64,000 bases of DNA from Sipunculus nudus (lineage: Eukaryota; Annelida; Sipuncula; Golfingiida; Sipunculidae), in contig CM049306.1 in assembly GCA_026874595.1 (NCBI GenBank), positions 80,376,142 to 80,440,141 of the forward strand, written 5' to 3'. A program made the position numbers and the translations under genes. The notes under the pieces were generated by a model. It was not told the DNA's origin. It made no database searches and saw only the letters and a program-made list of their open reading frames with translations. Positions 1-12,283 of this stretch are shown here, one piece after another; positions within the stretch are counted from its first letter, which is position 1; each line of letters begins with the position of its first letter.

Positions 1-165
1 TGTAATCTTCTGTTTTAATGTGCTAGAGAAAAAGAATTCTCACAATATCACTTAGGCTGGCATAAGTCCTAACATTGGATATACATATTTATAACAATCA
101 CTTCACTGAGGAATGTAAGTCCCCTCGTGACAATATGGTTTAAGTATGTAAAACACAAACACACC

Positions 166-220
<55 letters not shown>

Positions 221-900
221 TGTATAATGGGGGATTAAAACATGGGTGAGGGATCGATACTAACCCCAGTATGCATGTTTTGTAAGATGATTTAAATAGA
301 TATATGAACAACTGAGATAATATACAGGCACATTGCAGATACACCCTATCGGGACATCCTGAAATTATTGTACATTCCCTCGGAACGAAAGAACCGAAAG
401 TCCCATGGGAAGTTATCGAGATTATTCAGTACCTGTGCCACGAAATCTGCATATGTAGTAACTGGAGAGCCCGTAGGAAAGGCATGCTTCCGGCCAACTT
501 TGGACACCTTCACTAGGTATATATCTATAGATGTGTATCAGGACCTGCCCTAAATTGTATACAATGTTCCCGTAGTGAGGAGCACATACGCACCTGCTGA
601 CACACCGTGACTGAATCTGAAACAACTTATTATTTTATAGTCTTGCAGCTATAACAGTTCACGTTATGCCTTTCCCTCATGTAAGTGAAAAATTGGACTT
701 TTATGTCAGCACCATTATACGACGTCGGAGAGAATATTTTGCCGAGTACGTTGAATTCTTACACAACATAACCAAAAATATACTAAATATACCTCAATAT
801 AGATTTATAAATATATATATATAACAAAGCTTTTTTTGAATCGCATATATATAACAGTAATTTATATAGTAATTGTCGAATGTAAAAAAAATATATATAA
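1..900. other. Intergenic, AT-rich, no gene seen
   Basis: No supported coding sequence is visible on either strand. The only marked structure is a (GA)n run at about 171-214. The small open frames here are in low-complexity or AT-rich sequence and show no resemblance to the gene family found elsewhere in the window. Confidence 0.6.
171..214. repeat. (GA)n microsatellite
   Basis: About 44 bp of uninterrupted GA dinucleotide. Open frames reading through it (poly Ser-Leu on the minus strand) are artefacts. Confidence 0.95.
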
Positions 901-1270
901 TATATGATACATTGACAATCGGTTTTGATTCAGTAGAGGTTCATTTAGCACATTGATATAATAGTATGCAACATTGGATGAACCGTATATTTCTGAACAT
1001 GACATATGGAATTGCAGGAAAAAACGTTTAAGGGAAGTCAAGACTTTAATATGTTTTGTAGAGGATTGTAACACCAGACCTGATAAATTAAATTATTAAA
1101 CAAAACAAGAGTATCTTTTTTAGAATATCCCTAGCATATCCTTAATGAGAGAGATATTACATTTTGGTATGGATCAAAGGAACATGGGAAAAAGGTATCT
1201 TAAGACAGGTCGACTCATTTAAAGAGAAACATGCTGTCAATGATGATAAAAATAGCAGCGTAAAAGCTTA
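900..1270 (+). repeat. Segmental duplication arm, paired with 48960-49330
   Basis: Blocks such as GAACATGACATATG followed by AAAACGTTT, and later GAGAGAGATATTA followed by GACAGGT, occur in the same order at 48960-49330. This is the upstream part of a duplicated unit whose downstream part holds gene-family remnants at 2040 and 49544. It is diverged, with many small indels. No gene is seen in it. Confidence 0.7.
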
Positions 1271-1550
1271 ACAATATACAATGGTAGTTCTAATAGATAA
1301 AACAAGTCAATGAAATATATTCTATAATCCGGAATTACAATAATTGTCTATCTTACATTAGTTTACTACCAGATCGTGGTGATACAAATTCAATTTTACG
1401 CTCATCATTGGCCTTCAAAACACAAAAGCACCGACGTTCCTATAGTTTTGGATGACTAATTAGATGTTAGATTAAAAGGTTTGTAAATCTTTATGTGCGT
1501 TTTCATGTTTAAAGAAAGGTTTGTCCTAACAATCAGAGATAGCAGCTTAT

Positions 1551-1925
1551 ACCGGCTTCTGCGGATCAAGGGTAGAATACTGGACTCAAAGCCGGATGAT
1601 CGTTAGTTCGAATTTCAGCCTAGGCGGTAAGATTTTTCATGGTCGGCAGCAGCCCAAAGTGAGCGCTCTGCAAGCTCAAGCTTATAAGAAATGCTGCACC
1701 AAACGGCCGTCTTTCACTCACAAACGAGTGCGCCTTTCGGAGGTTACTCGGTGATATGACCCAGCAATGGGGGCGATAACACCCGCCCGCAGTAGACATC
1801 GGGCCTGGTTAACACCAGGATATAAAATTAGAGGAAGCGTGTGATACTGCCCTGTCACGTGTCCGACACCGAAATGAAATTCTGCAGAAGTCGGACACTT
1901 TAGTTAAATTAGCTTATAAAATGGA
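1551..1925 (+). mobile_element. tRNA-derived SINE, copy 1 (longest)
   Basis: The head resembles a tRNA Pol III promoter: an A-box-like segment near 1555-1575 and a B-box-like GTTCGAATTTC near 1605-1616. It is followed by a ~300-bp body with a CACTCAC...GAGTG hairpin and a TTAACACCAGGATAT segment. The same head and body recur at 33899-34215 (plus), 50150-50335 (minus), and as a head only at 25088-25160 (minus). It lies inside the 0.9-2.9 kb duplication arm. The paired arm near 49.3-49.7 kb lacks it, so it inserted after that duplication or was lost from the other arm. No known SINE family name is assigned. Confidence 0.75.
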
Positions 1926-2039
1926 GGCGGTAACCTCCAACCAAAAAAGTTAGAAATAAAATAAAAAAGATATAGCAGGTTATGGCAGTTGTGTAGCGGT
2001 TAAGATTGAATTAGCTGTTATTTGGATATATGGTAATAA

Positions 2040-2262
2040 AAGACCTCAGAATTAAAAAAAAAAATCTGCAATGGTACACATATGCCATCTCCTGAAGTAA
2101 CTGTTCAGGAATCAACATATGTAGAGGGATATGGTATATCCTTAAGGTTTTCAAATCGAGGCTTTTCCGCCGGAGAAAAACAAGTCTTATGTGTTTTACC
2201 CCCATGAACACGTATAATTTTGAAGGTAAAGGAGTAGACCAGGACGGCCTTAGTGTTTCTTG
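2040..2262 (+). pseudogene. Family remnant 1: C-terminal third only
   Basis: Broken reading frames match the C-terminal third of the window's gene family in order. The SLRI block is near 2045 and the REVNIY-like EVTVQES block near 2093-2116. A frame change leads to SYVFYPHE, like the family STFFYP(C)EP, near 2186-2210. A last frame gives YNFEGKGVDQDGL, like YNIEGGTVDEEGL, near 2213-2251. At least two frameshifts and an A-run interrupt it. Nothing of the N-terminal half is recognisable upstream. The nearest relative is the remnant at 49544-49880, within the same duplicated unit. It is not functional. Confidence 0.75.
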
Positions 2263-2299
2263 CCATTTAAAGCCGTATATACCCTGGATGAAATGCAAT

Positions 2300-4540
2300 T
2301 TGTACATTGATATAAATTAACCTTGGTCACATTGTGTCAGAAATATTAACGTATTTATTCTGACTTACTTTACTATGACGGAATCCAAAAATAAGTAAAG
2401 ACATGTTCCACAAATGCTTAAATGTAACAAGAATGTACATCTGAGAAATGTAATAGAGTAATTAATATGTAGAAAAAGATCTGTATTTATAAAAACTTCC
2501 AGGAAAGACCAATAAATTATCACAAAACGACTTGTCCACTGACTCAATCAGATTACAAGGGTTCTATCACATGTGGAATTATCAGTAATTTTGTTTTTTT
2601 GACGTGAGAATGTAAATCAAAAATTCAAATATTTCATTTCTATCTCAGCATTCTGGTAAACATGAATGAAACTTTGGTTCATACATCCAAGTAAATTATT
2701 TTTTATTTGTTCCTTGCAAACACCTAACTTAATTTCAGATTTCCAGCTGTGTACAGAAATTGAATATCCTATGTTAGTTTGGACGGCAAAAGCCTGCGGT
2801 TGGCGACATGAATATCGCCGTGACAAATTAGGTGACATCTGGTGGCGATGTCCACACTTAGTGTAAGTTTGCGTTATAGTATAATATCCTATGTCAGATA
2901 TTTTGATCAAGCTGGATTAAAGGCAATATATAAGAAAAATGGCTGCCATTTTAAAATTTAAAATGGCGGCTGAAGACGCGGCTGAAAAAATGCCACCTGA
3001 TATTTTTTGAGTCAGCACCTCCAAATTGGCAATGTTAGCCATTTAAATCCATTTTGGCACGACAACCCAGCTGAAAAACATAAAAAACTGTACTATTTCG
3101 TCGACATAAACAGATCGTCCATGTGATATTTAATATGATAAAATTGATATAAACCTAAGTATTAATTTATTCTCAGTTTTCGGGGGTTTTCCCTCGATTA
3201 TTTTGCATTGTGACAAAAGGCACAATGCTTGGTAACTGGATGCTAACACAGTACGCGACCGGTCTATTGATATACCAACTGAGTAGAGATTCGAGTGTGT
3301 ACATGACATATTCAAAAATATATATTTGAATATTTGAATATTTGAAAATACAAGCTGATAAACCCGGTAATCAGGCTTTTTTTTTAGCGGGGTTAAGGGG
3401 GGGGGGCGATAAATTGAGATGAAGAATGTAAGCTTATTTTTTTTATTCCAAAAGTTAAATTAAAATAATGTATTCATAGATACGGTCTCAATAAGATACG
3501 TAGAAATATTTTGACATATATTTTGTAGCGTTCTGCTTGTGGCAAGAAATTCATACATCAGTATGTTTGCATTGAAGCCCTGGTCAAGGATGAAGATCAA
3601 TGATTAGATTGACACATTATTATTGTTCGACGTATAAAGGATAGATTGATGTAATTAAAATATGAAAGATGAAATTAATGAATGTTTCAAAGCAAGGAAG
3701 CCGTTTCGTGACGCGGTATTGTAAATATTAATAAAACGTTATGCACCTATCTCCTTGACTAGTGTAAATGCAAAAGGATTACCTGAATGGGGGATTTACC
3801 ATATTTGCGTGCTGAAATAAAATAAGTGCCAAGGTATCGGGCGTCACATTTACTGACCGTGCAAGTTGGTCGGATGGTGGGTCAAATGTCAGGCCAAACA
3901 TGCTTAAATCAGTCCCTGACAGCAGGGGTTCTTTATATGCATAAGAGTCCTTAATCCTGCGCTGGAAGTTGATTGTGTGACACGCTTGTGTTATGAAAAA
4001 CAAGGTCACTAGACGAGGACGCGGCATTCCGGTCTTTGCGAAGGCTTCTGTTGTTTTCGGTTGTAACTTCCACGCAATTTAAGAACCACGCAAATATTAC
4101 TCAAAATGATGTGTTTATAACAAATTATTCATTCTCATGTCGGACATGTCACTGCGGGAAAAATAACCTTTAAAATGAGGTTTAGCACAGTGTCACACGT
4201 AAAGTGAGTCAACTTCCTTTTACAAGTATTAGATAAAATACATTACCATTTCAATGATCTGTAATTTTTGAACGGGTCATCCTGGTAAAATTTATAGTGA
4301 GTAACGAAGAAAAAGTTATATAAATAAACCCGATTCCTTGTTCCTTTCTTATGACACAGCAGTAACTATTGTACACAACATTGATGTGGTTACTTTAAAT
4401 GAGATAGATAAAGTATTTAAACATTGATCTCGTAACTGTCATTACATTATATTCACATACATACTTCCCTTCCAACACTGTTTCGTATTGCTTTAAATAT
4501 AAATGTATGCATGTCACTATTCAGTAACACCTTAGTCAAG
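2300..4540. other. Intergenic; partial duplication arm, otherwise nothing
   Basis: Positions 2630-2770 pair with 49965-50135 (shared GGTT-ATACATCCA and TAATTTCAGA segments), continuing the 0.9-2.9 kb duplication. A 23-bp near-perfect palindrome, GCCATTTTAAA with its inverse, lies at 2945-2967. There is a short poly-G run near 3398-3407. I see no coding exon or RNA gene. Confidence 0.55.
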
Positions 4541-4549
4541 AAAATCCGC

Positions 4550-4860
4550 TTTCAAGACCATTTAAATGCCAGCTCCGCTGGAGCATCTTATTTATGTTTT
4601 AATATTTTATACCATACGCATTCCATTTAGGAATAATTAAGTCCAAAGTAAGTCTTGTCGCTATTTCCTATGAACAAACAAACATTTTATATTTGTCCTA
4701 CTCTGCTAAGTGGCAAAGGCGCGTAATACCTTTCATTCATATATGCAACGTTAAAGCCTCCCTTTTTGTAGATAAAGATAAGAGAAAATACAAAAATATC
4801 GAACACAACCAATTGAAAAATGTGTATTGAAGGTGCCATTGTTCTTTCATATAATGTTTT
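4550..4860. repeat. Duplicated segment, paired with 24640-24950
   Basis: Both copies contain the same ordered blocks: TTTCCTATGAACAAA, ACATTTTATATTTG, CTGCTAAGTGGCA and CATATATGCAACGT. Identity is moderate with indels. The plus-strand copy at 24.64 kb opens the large block that leads to the intact gene at 26988, so this copy marks another piece of the same mosaic. Confidence 0.75.
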
Positions 4861-5164
4861 ACTTAGCATCTTTCTACTGCGGCGCACCCTCTCCCCCCTT
4901 TTCAAACTGTGAATCGGCCCTGCAGATTTATACTCATTTTTTTCATATCAGTATCAACTGCACAGAACATTTGGCACTACCTGGTAGCATGCCAATAGAT
5001 AGGGTTCTCCTCTCGCGGCCGTAAATCGAATGATAAACATGTCAGTGCCAAAAATGTCGAGGACTCTGACGTCGGGAGATATTTCAAGCCTCGCGTACTT
5101 AATGCAAACGTCATTTGTCAGATACATGGAGTCGACTTGTTGACTGTGCATATTTATGGTCTTT

Positions 5165-5310
5165 GACAATGTTAATGCCCGCAAGGAGGGTATGCGTTTA
5201 TGTCCGTTCTCGGAATTGTAGGTATATGTGTGTTCACACCATAAGGCATGCAGTCATAAACGTTATTTCAGGGCATATCGGGAATGGACCAATGAAAAAT
5301 TGAGTAGATT
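5165..5310. repeat. Duplicated segment, paired with 34875-35035
   Basis: Shared blocks are GGAGGGTATGCGT, GTTCACA, CAGGGCAT followed by TCGGGAATGGAC, and AATGAAAAAT. No gene is seen in either copy. The surrounding 4860-5640 is otherwise featureless. Confidence 0.65.
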
Positions 5311-5639
5311 TGGTGTTGCTCAAGCATCTTCTCCGGGTTCTTGAGTGTCAACAAGGAAAATTTACAAATCTTTGTCACTTTGGCCAAAAAGTCTATGCAA
5401 AGAAGGCCCCGCCTCATCAGTTAGGCCCAAGCGATCTGTTCAGGTCACACTCGACAGCACAGCACCTTGGAGGGATGGTTTCCTATGAGTTTGCAGAACG
5501 TTTTTGAAACTTGGGCTTCCATGGCGGAGGCATGAATCCAATGGGATGCACATGAATATGATAAATCAGAATATTTCTTTTATATTACAAATTTCGATAA
5601 AAGCTGAAGTCTTTGCTCTGAGTGTACAAATATTTATAC

Positions 5640-6314
5640 GCAATCAGTATACACTGTTTAAGATATTATAAAGAGTAACATGAGTTTCGTTAAATTAATA
5701 ACTGTGTTTTGGCTGAGATCGTTTTGCATTATAGTTATACTAGCGGATATCACCGTGCGCGTTTAGTCTCTCCTCTTTTACGTCCGTAACCCGGTTTGTG
5801 ACATGCGGGCTTTAGTTAATATTGGAAATTGGGTTGAGGGTTTGCTAATTGCGGGGGATGCAGCAATAAAGTACTATGATGATATCGCCTAAACGGGAAT
5901 GTATCTTTAGAGAGACGCAAAGAGACATATATTTACTGACTCTGTAACTGTATAACGCTATTCTGCAACCACGCCCCATTCGGCAAAATATAAGAGAACT
6001 TTTACAAACATGCAAAACAGTTACGTTCCAAGGTTATCAGACGATAGTCATGCCCCCGACTGGATCAACCCCTAATAAATAGTGATGTTCCGTTGTAACT
6101 TCCCTAGTCGCTTCTGTCACTACTTGATGCAGGTTCATGCAGCTGTCAATCAACTGTCCACCGAATATCAGCCAATCATAGTCAGCTAGTGAATCTGATG
6201 TAGCTAAGTGGTTAAAGTAGCCGACAGAAAATCGGAAGATCATTGGTTAGATTCCCATCGGCAGTGAAGTTACTTTTCTGTGTATTCCAATTATACCAAT
6301 TCTCTCTCTCTCTC

Positions 6315-6350
<36 letters not shown>

Positions 6351-6351
6351 C

Positions 6352-6396
<45 letters not shown>

Positions 6397-6713
6397 TACA
6401 TACATACATACATACATACACAGTGTTTTATATACATACATACACAGCGTTTGAGACATATATTGTGACCTTCAACAAACCTGTAGAGATGACAGAGGAG
6501 TTACCTATTAAACATTACAGGACAACCTCTATCTCGCCTTGATAAGAAGGGCGCACACAGTAGGTAAAATAGATTTAACATGTCTTAACAAAATAGCGTA
6601 GATGTCAGCATGTGATAACCAAATTCCAGGGTTCACCACAAGTAGTATAACATCAAGCTAGTTTGACTGGAGCTGGTTAATTATGTGGTAGTTATCGGCA
6701 GTTATACTGCAAT
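5640..6713 (+). repeat. Upstream flank of copy A; inverted duplicate of 38740-40085
   Basis: The reverse complement of 38740-40085 matches this flank in order. Shared blocks include ACACTGTT-AGATATT-AAAGAGTAACAT, TTTAGTCTCTC, GTAACCCGGTTTG or GTCACCCGGTTTG, and, just before the start codon, GATGTCAG-ATGTGTGATwm-type sequence and AGTATAA. A microsatellite sits at the corresponding place in both. This is the 5' flank and probable promoter region of the gene copy at 6714. No distinct TATA box is singled out. Confidence 0.65.
6300..6425. repeat. (TC)n, (TA)n and (CATA)n compound microsatellite
   Basis: TC repeats run about 6301-6352, TA repeats about 6355-6391, and CATA-type tetranucleotides to about 6421. 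Several open frames (poly Ser-Leu and poly Tyr-Ile) pass through it and are not genes. It lies roughly 300-400 bp before copy A. The inverted paralogue has a TA tract at the corresponding position (38993-39032). Confidence 0.95.
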
Positions 6714-7668
6714 ATGGCTGGCTCTAGGGATTTCCAATGTCATAATATATATGAAGGAAGTGACTCAGCAAAGGACTTGGTTTCATTTACGAACTATGAA
6801 GGACCGCCATCGCTTCGAGAACGCTGCTTTGTACCCAAGCTCGTAGGAAAGGGAAACACCTCAACGGAAGATTCTATTGACAAAGCAGTAGAGGAGACGT
6901 TCAGGTTTTTATTTCAGAATGTTACGGCTGCTCACACATTGACTGTCCGCATTGGGAAAATGTATGTTGAAAGACATCCTGGGACACCAGCATCCACACT
7001 TGAAAAAAAAAACGGTACGTGAATTGAATAGCCGTCAATTTGGGAGATTGGCTAAGAGAAATTTTGAAGCGATCAGTCTTGCTGAAAGCCACAGTGGCTT
7101 AGACGTATTCCTTGATCAAATGAACTATAACCGCCAAAGTGCGACAAACAAATATGGTATTAAACTGGATCATGACTGGGGATCTAAAGCTGTGCTTGAC
7201 CAGGACTTTAATCTGTTGGCATATTATCTAAAGCCATGGGATGATAGAGAGACACTCTGTATGGTGAAACGCCTGGATCCTTCCCTCTATGATCTAAGAT
7301 TTACTCTAACACAATCAGAACAACAGAATGAGCCTGCAGATCTTGATGAACTTAGAATACCATATATAAAAAGAGATGGTAGGTCACTTTGTACTATGGC
7401 TAGAACTCACGATGATCGGACCATTACCTGGATCAGATACAGAGAAGTTAACATTTACGAATCAGCAATACCGCGGCACGGAATGAAAATCAAGGTCACA
7501 AGATCTCGAATGTACAAACCTGAAGAGTCAGGAATCCGATTTAATCCACAGGAAACCAAAGAAGAAATGGCCCTACTGTATGATATAAAACCAGGACAAA
7601 GCGATGATCAACTCAGAGCATTAACACGGGAATGCTTCGATTTCGAAAGATCTGTACTCGAAGGCTAA
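6714..7668 (+). pseudogene. Family copy A: full length, one extra base in an A10 run
   Basis: This is a full-length member of the uncharacterised ~320-residue family, read in two frames. The first frame starts at ATG 6714 (A at -3, G at +4) and gives FEGS-like YEGSDSAKD, RERCF and GKMYVERH. It runs into the A10 run at 7003-7012 and stops at 7020-7022. The next frame continues at once with TVRELNSRQFGR and runs to the stop at 7666-7668. It carries YGIKLD, LKPWDDRETLCMVKR, LRFTLTQ, IRYREVNIYE, KIKVTRSRMY, EEMALLYD and CFDFERS. Nine As would keep one frame, so this is either a single-base sequencing or assembly slip or a young pseudogene. Everything after the run is well conserved, which fits recent loss or an error. 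Its subfamily includes the minus-strand copy at 37793-38739 and the remnant at 8830. Function is unknown. No signal peptide or membrane segment is visible. Confidence 0.85.
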
Positions 7669-7686
7669 TTTGTACAGTGAAAATGA

Positions 7687-7692
7687 AATAAA
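7687..7692 (+). terminator. Polyadenylation signal of copy A
   Basis: AATAAA lies about 20 bp after the copy A stop codon. It fits a very short 3' UTR. This is a sequence match only. Confidence 0.45.
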
Positions 7693-7993
7693 AAAACTTG
7701 GCCCTTAACAGGAATATAGCTGATCCGTAATCCAAAGTTATTGTAATAATTATACAGTACCGTCGCCCGTATTCATTACGGTATTATGTTTTAACAGTGA
7801 TAATTCAGTTTGTCTATGTGCAATTTTAAGCAAAAAGTTCTGAACAGATTGTATTGGAATATTACGGAGATTTATGTTAACACCTGAACAGATATTCATC
7901 AAACTATTGAGGTTATCTGGGTCACATCATATATTTTTACTACATTGCGACATACAGTTTTTTTATTTGTTCCTCTCAAAGTTCCTGAAAGCC

Positions 7994-8034
<41 letters not shown>

Positions 8035-8825
8035 CAGAAATATAGTAATATATATAAAAAATGAGAAATCAGGGTATTCCTTGGGTTTTTACATTTGTAA
8101 TCGACTGATACACTTCCATATATTTGGAAACATTACAGAGCATGATTTATCACCACGTGATATGGTATTATAATATGGCAATGTGAAATTGGATTTTTTT
8201 TTTTCAAATTTAGAACAACAGATGATAAGTAAGAAAAACTAAATATTGCCAAATGACAATGAATATAGGTATCAAATGAAATACCATGTCAAACAGTTAA
8301 ACTTTTTATGACAAATCCAGTCTTTATTTAACAAAGAAATTATTATGAAATAACAAAAACTTACTTGTCATCAATATCAGTACCACGTCAATTTTGTTTC
8401 CCTGGAAATCTTGTTGTTCATTGTTTTACTTAATGTTTGGCTGTATGCTTTTATCTTCTTTTGATGTATGTTGCGTGTATATTTGTAATAAATATTATCA
8501 AAGGCGAATGTATACATACATTTATTAACAATTGTCATATATATATTGTTATATATAAACATACATACAGATATATATAATGGTCCAGCCAATTGGAAGC
8601 CCACAAATAGAAGCTTTTGGAACCGGCGGCGACACTGCAAGGGGCTGCGGACTTTGTTCTCGTACATACATACATACACATGTATATAAATATGATTTGA
8701 CATGTAAATAGATAATGTAGGTCACTTAAAGACATATATGGTGCTTTAGCAGATATATCAGTACTTGGCAGTTGGCCAGGTTTGAAGCAGAACATGAAGT
8801 TGATATTGCTGCATTATCAATAAAT
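7693..8825. other. Intergenic; (AT)n at 7998-8031
   Basis: AT-rich with an (AT)n microsatellite near 7998-8031 and scattered TATATA and TACATACA stretches near 8530-8690. No gene is supported. The short minus-strand frames here are low-complexity. Confidence 0.6.
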
Positions 8826-8829
8826 CAAA

Positions 8830-9026
8830 TTCATGTTTCTGAAGGGGCCAAGAAGGTACACTTTTTTCTAGTGGAAACAGATGGAAAACGATTTAATCCA
8901 TAGGAGACCATAGAAGAAATGGCCTTACTGTACGAATTACATCCAGGACAAAATGATAAGGAACTCAAAGGATCTATACGGGCATGCTTTGAGTTTGAAA
9001 CTTGTGTGCGCCAGACCAGGTATTAA
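8830..9026 (+). pseudogene. Family remnant B: C-terminal piece of the copy A subfamily
   Basis: From about 8830 the frame reads a weak IHVSEG...KKV match to the family NIYES...KIKV block. Then comes KRFNP, an in-frame TAG at 8901-8903, and ETIEEMALLYELHPGQND and ACFEFET, ending at TAA 9024-9026. The counterpart in copy A reads IRFNPQETKEEMALLYD and ECFDFERS. The N-terminal two thirds are absent. It lies 1.2 kb downstream of copy A in the same orientation, suggesting a tandem duplicate that was later truncated. Confidence 0.8.
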
Positions 9027-11799
9027 GCACACCTTGGAAGACCGTTGTCGATCAGGCCTCGGATATATGTTTTGGTGCAAAGAAACTATAACAATTATGA
9101 TACTGTTCTCCTGAAATCCACCGGATTGCAATTTTTACTGACTAGAAAGAAAAGACCTTAGTTTTACGCGTGGAATATATTGGTTAACAAAATAATATGT
9201 ACTTTATGGGATTTATATTTATAAATCAAATATGACCTGGATCCAGACTAGAGGTGGATTTACTGGGATGAATTGTATTCTCCTGCTTTCCAAATCAGTA
9301 AACTTGGAATTTGCTCCTCTATTTCCTGAATCAGTTTTGTCTTACAGCTTTAAAGGCAGAATATGTGAGGGTTGGAAGTAGATGCACACAAAATACATTG
9401 TTTGCTCTTACGAAGCGCAAGAACAGGTAAGCAGTGAACCTGGCCTTGGCCTTGCCTTGCAGGTATACTGTCCACTGCGATCCCATATGTACATCCTAGG
9501 TTAGAAGCCCATTGGATAAAAGGAATCGGCCGAGATGTTCCAAGGAATTTGCTTTGGTCTGTAAAACAACTTCACTGAAATCATTGTGTTTATGTATTCC
9601 TGGCCTGCCTTCCGTCTAATTTAATTATCCACGATCAGATGCGGGGATCATTCGGTATATATGTATACCGAGTTTCACCAAATAGGATACACTGTAGTAT
9701 ACATTTTGTTCGATGTTTAGCCTCACAAAACCCTAATATAGCCCGGTAACCTTCTTAATATGGTGTTCTCTACTGGATTTCTGTCAGATGTTTGTGATGT
9801 CGACAAAGTGGTTGTTTTCAGTAATACCAATGCTATATAATTATATAAAAAAATATTTCTTGCTAAAACCGAATTGAACATACAATATAAATAATATGTT
9901 AATTGTAATGAAATGCCATATACTATGTAGAAGCAAAAGAAAAATCAAACTCTATCCTTAAATTATGCTGTCATCACTGTGGGAATCAGTTGATATATTT
10001 CTGTATTTCTAATATGTAAACAGTGCTGTTAATTTCATTTCTGTAAGATTGATATGGTTTATATATTGATTTGAATTTTGTTATATGGTTTGTAATTTTG
10101 GAGAGCAAATACTAAAGAATAAAATATCAAATACAGATGTTATATTCAAATAATATGTTAACCGTTCATGTGTGTCATCACCAGAATAAAATAAAATAAA
10201 TTCTATAAAAAAAAAGATAAGGTTCAGCCATATCAGGACGGATTTATATATATCATTTCTATCTCACAGTCCCTATCACAGGCCGCGTGAATAAGTCCTA
10301 GTCAATAAAGTGTTCTTCAAACTAGAGCCCCACATTGGATGACGTTATTTCCTAGTACATATCAGAAAGATAACTTTTTCCAGGTGGTGTCCCTGCCGGA
10401 AGTCCATGGTGTAAAAATTTGATGTCCCAGGCATATTGTTTATAGGTCATTGTTGTGAGACAATCTATGTGAAGTGTATATGAAGTAATTAAACGGAAGT
10501 CACCGTATATGTGGAAGTTGATATGGAGTCGTCAATATAAAATACTATTAACGTTTTGATTTATATATATTCAATATCAGACCAATTTAAACAGTTAAAA
10601 ACATTTAAATAAATAATTATATATACATGTTAATATTACGTGTTAGTTGTTAAGTAAAAGTGTTCTTACGTTAAACGATGTGACAATAGTATATAATAGC
10701 TGTTATTCAGTTTTTGGCAGTCGGCCAGATCTGTAGTAATTTTTAAGAGGAATGGTTATGTCAGATTCGTACAGTCACAGTTAACCAGGGACAAATAGAG
10801 ATGGTGGGGCTGCCATACATTCCCATTATTGGAAGGCCACAGTAAGTGCCCCTGGTTCCTTCCTGAATGGAGGGAACAACGTGTATTCTTGTTGAAAGGA
10901 AAATGGAAATCAACTAAAAGAATTCTTTTTAAGAATTGAACCAGTTCTTCTACAATTCAAATCCCCAAATATATACTGTTATCTGAATTTAAATTCAAAT
11001 AGTTCAATAAATACTTTATTTTTGTAAAGCGTAAAATATACGATGCTATGCTACGATTACAAGCAAGTATTTGCATAGAAAATGAATCACTATGAAAACA
11101 AATTATTCATTTAAATAAAGATGTAAGACTAAAATTAAGATGCCAAAATAAAATTAGATCTGGATGGAGTTCCAATCAACCAGCTTCCCCCCATCTCCGC
11201 CCGATACGGAACACCAACCTATAAATATCGGAATTGACAAGGGTAAAAGCCAGGTAAGTGGCTGCCCCAGAGAGTGTTTCAGTGTCCTTCTTCCTATCGC
11301 ATATCTAATCTGGTCTACATGTCAAGTGTAACAAATCTTGTTAATACAGGAGTGTCCAGATGATTGCAAAGGCATTGATGTAGTCATGAAATTAGTATTT
11401 ATTTAACTGTCTGAGTTTCTTACGTCTCAGTTTAAAAAAAAAAACAAATGCTTGCCTATTATTGTGTTTTTTAAAGGCTGTATCGTTCAGCTTTAAGAAA
11501 AATGTGGCAAATTTTAGCATAATTTAGTATATCTGGATAATTGAATACCATGATCATGTATGCAACATTATAATTTTTTGGAAATTAGTTGCATTGTTCT
11601 TATTGAGAGTGTATAGGAGAATACAATATACAAACTGGCCATAACATGCGCAGCCTAATCGATAAAAGGGTATCTTGAATAATATGTCAAAAAAGGACTG
11701 TAGCAAACATATTTTTTGACGTTGCATTATATTATGTTTGTTAGAAAGGATTTAAGAATTAGATGAAATGTGAATATGTAAAAAAAAGCAATACCATTG
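9027..11799. other. Intergenic, no gene seen
   Basis: No open frame of note on either strand, no recognisable exon, and no clear repeat arm paired elsewhere in the window. It is AT-rich with a short A-run near 10208-10218. Confidence 0.6.
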
Positions 11800-12283
11800 A
11801 TAATAAAGTTAGAAGGCATTTTGAGGCGGAGGACCTTTCTTCACGACATTCCCTGCATGAATATTTCCTTCGTAAACATAATTAAAACCGTGCCTATTCT
11901 AACGACCGGTACAGTTTTATATGTTAGCCAGGAAGAATACACCAAATATTGAGTGTGACCAGAGATTCTTTTTTAAATTTAATTACCCGGAAGCATGGGG
12001 TGACAGAAGTCTTATCTGTGTGGTGAAGTGCAAAGACCAATCTTATCTTGACATAAGGTATGTCCTAACAAACCCTGAGAATGCACGCGATGCAAGTAGT
12101 ATATCCGTAGGAATGCATGTATACCTAGTATGGAGAGAGATGGTGAAAATGAAATGAAGGTTAAGTTACCAAAACCAGAGTATTCTGGCACAGAGAAACA
12201 GACCCAACATATTTTAATCCCCGTAAACCAAAAGAAGAAATATCTTTGGTGTATAATATGGGAGGTGGTAGACATGACTTTTT
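11800..12283 (+). pseudogene. Family remnant C: middle and C-terminal part, cut by an LTR element
   Basis: The frame opens with DNKVRRHFEAEDL (family GRKGKRHFQEKDL) near 11801 and has a stop after the FLRK-N block. It resumes at about 11940 as IECDQRFFFKFNYPEAWGDRS, VVKCKDQSYLDIRYVLTN. After a large gap and frame change it gives TYFNPRKPKEEISLVYN near 12209-12258. The sequence then passes directly into a partial LTR of the miniature element at 12283, so the terminal GL-RFVE-CFDFER block is missing. Multiple stops, frameshifts and the 3' truncation make it non-functional. The N-terminal ~110 residues are not recognisable upstream. Confidence 0.8.

Noticed and set aside
6212-6542. Several overlapping open frames of 62-99 codons on both strands
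   Set aside because: They run through (TC)n/(TA)n microsatellite sequence and encode Ser-Leu, Arg-Glu or Tyr-Ile runs.
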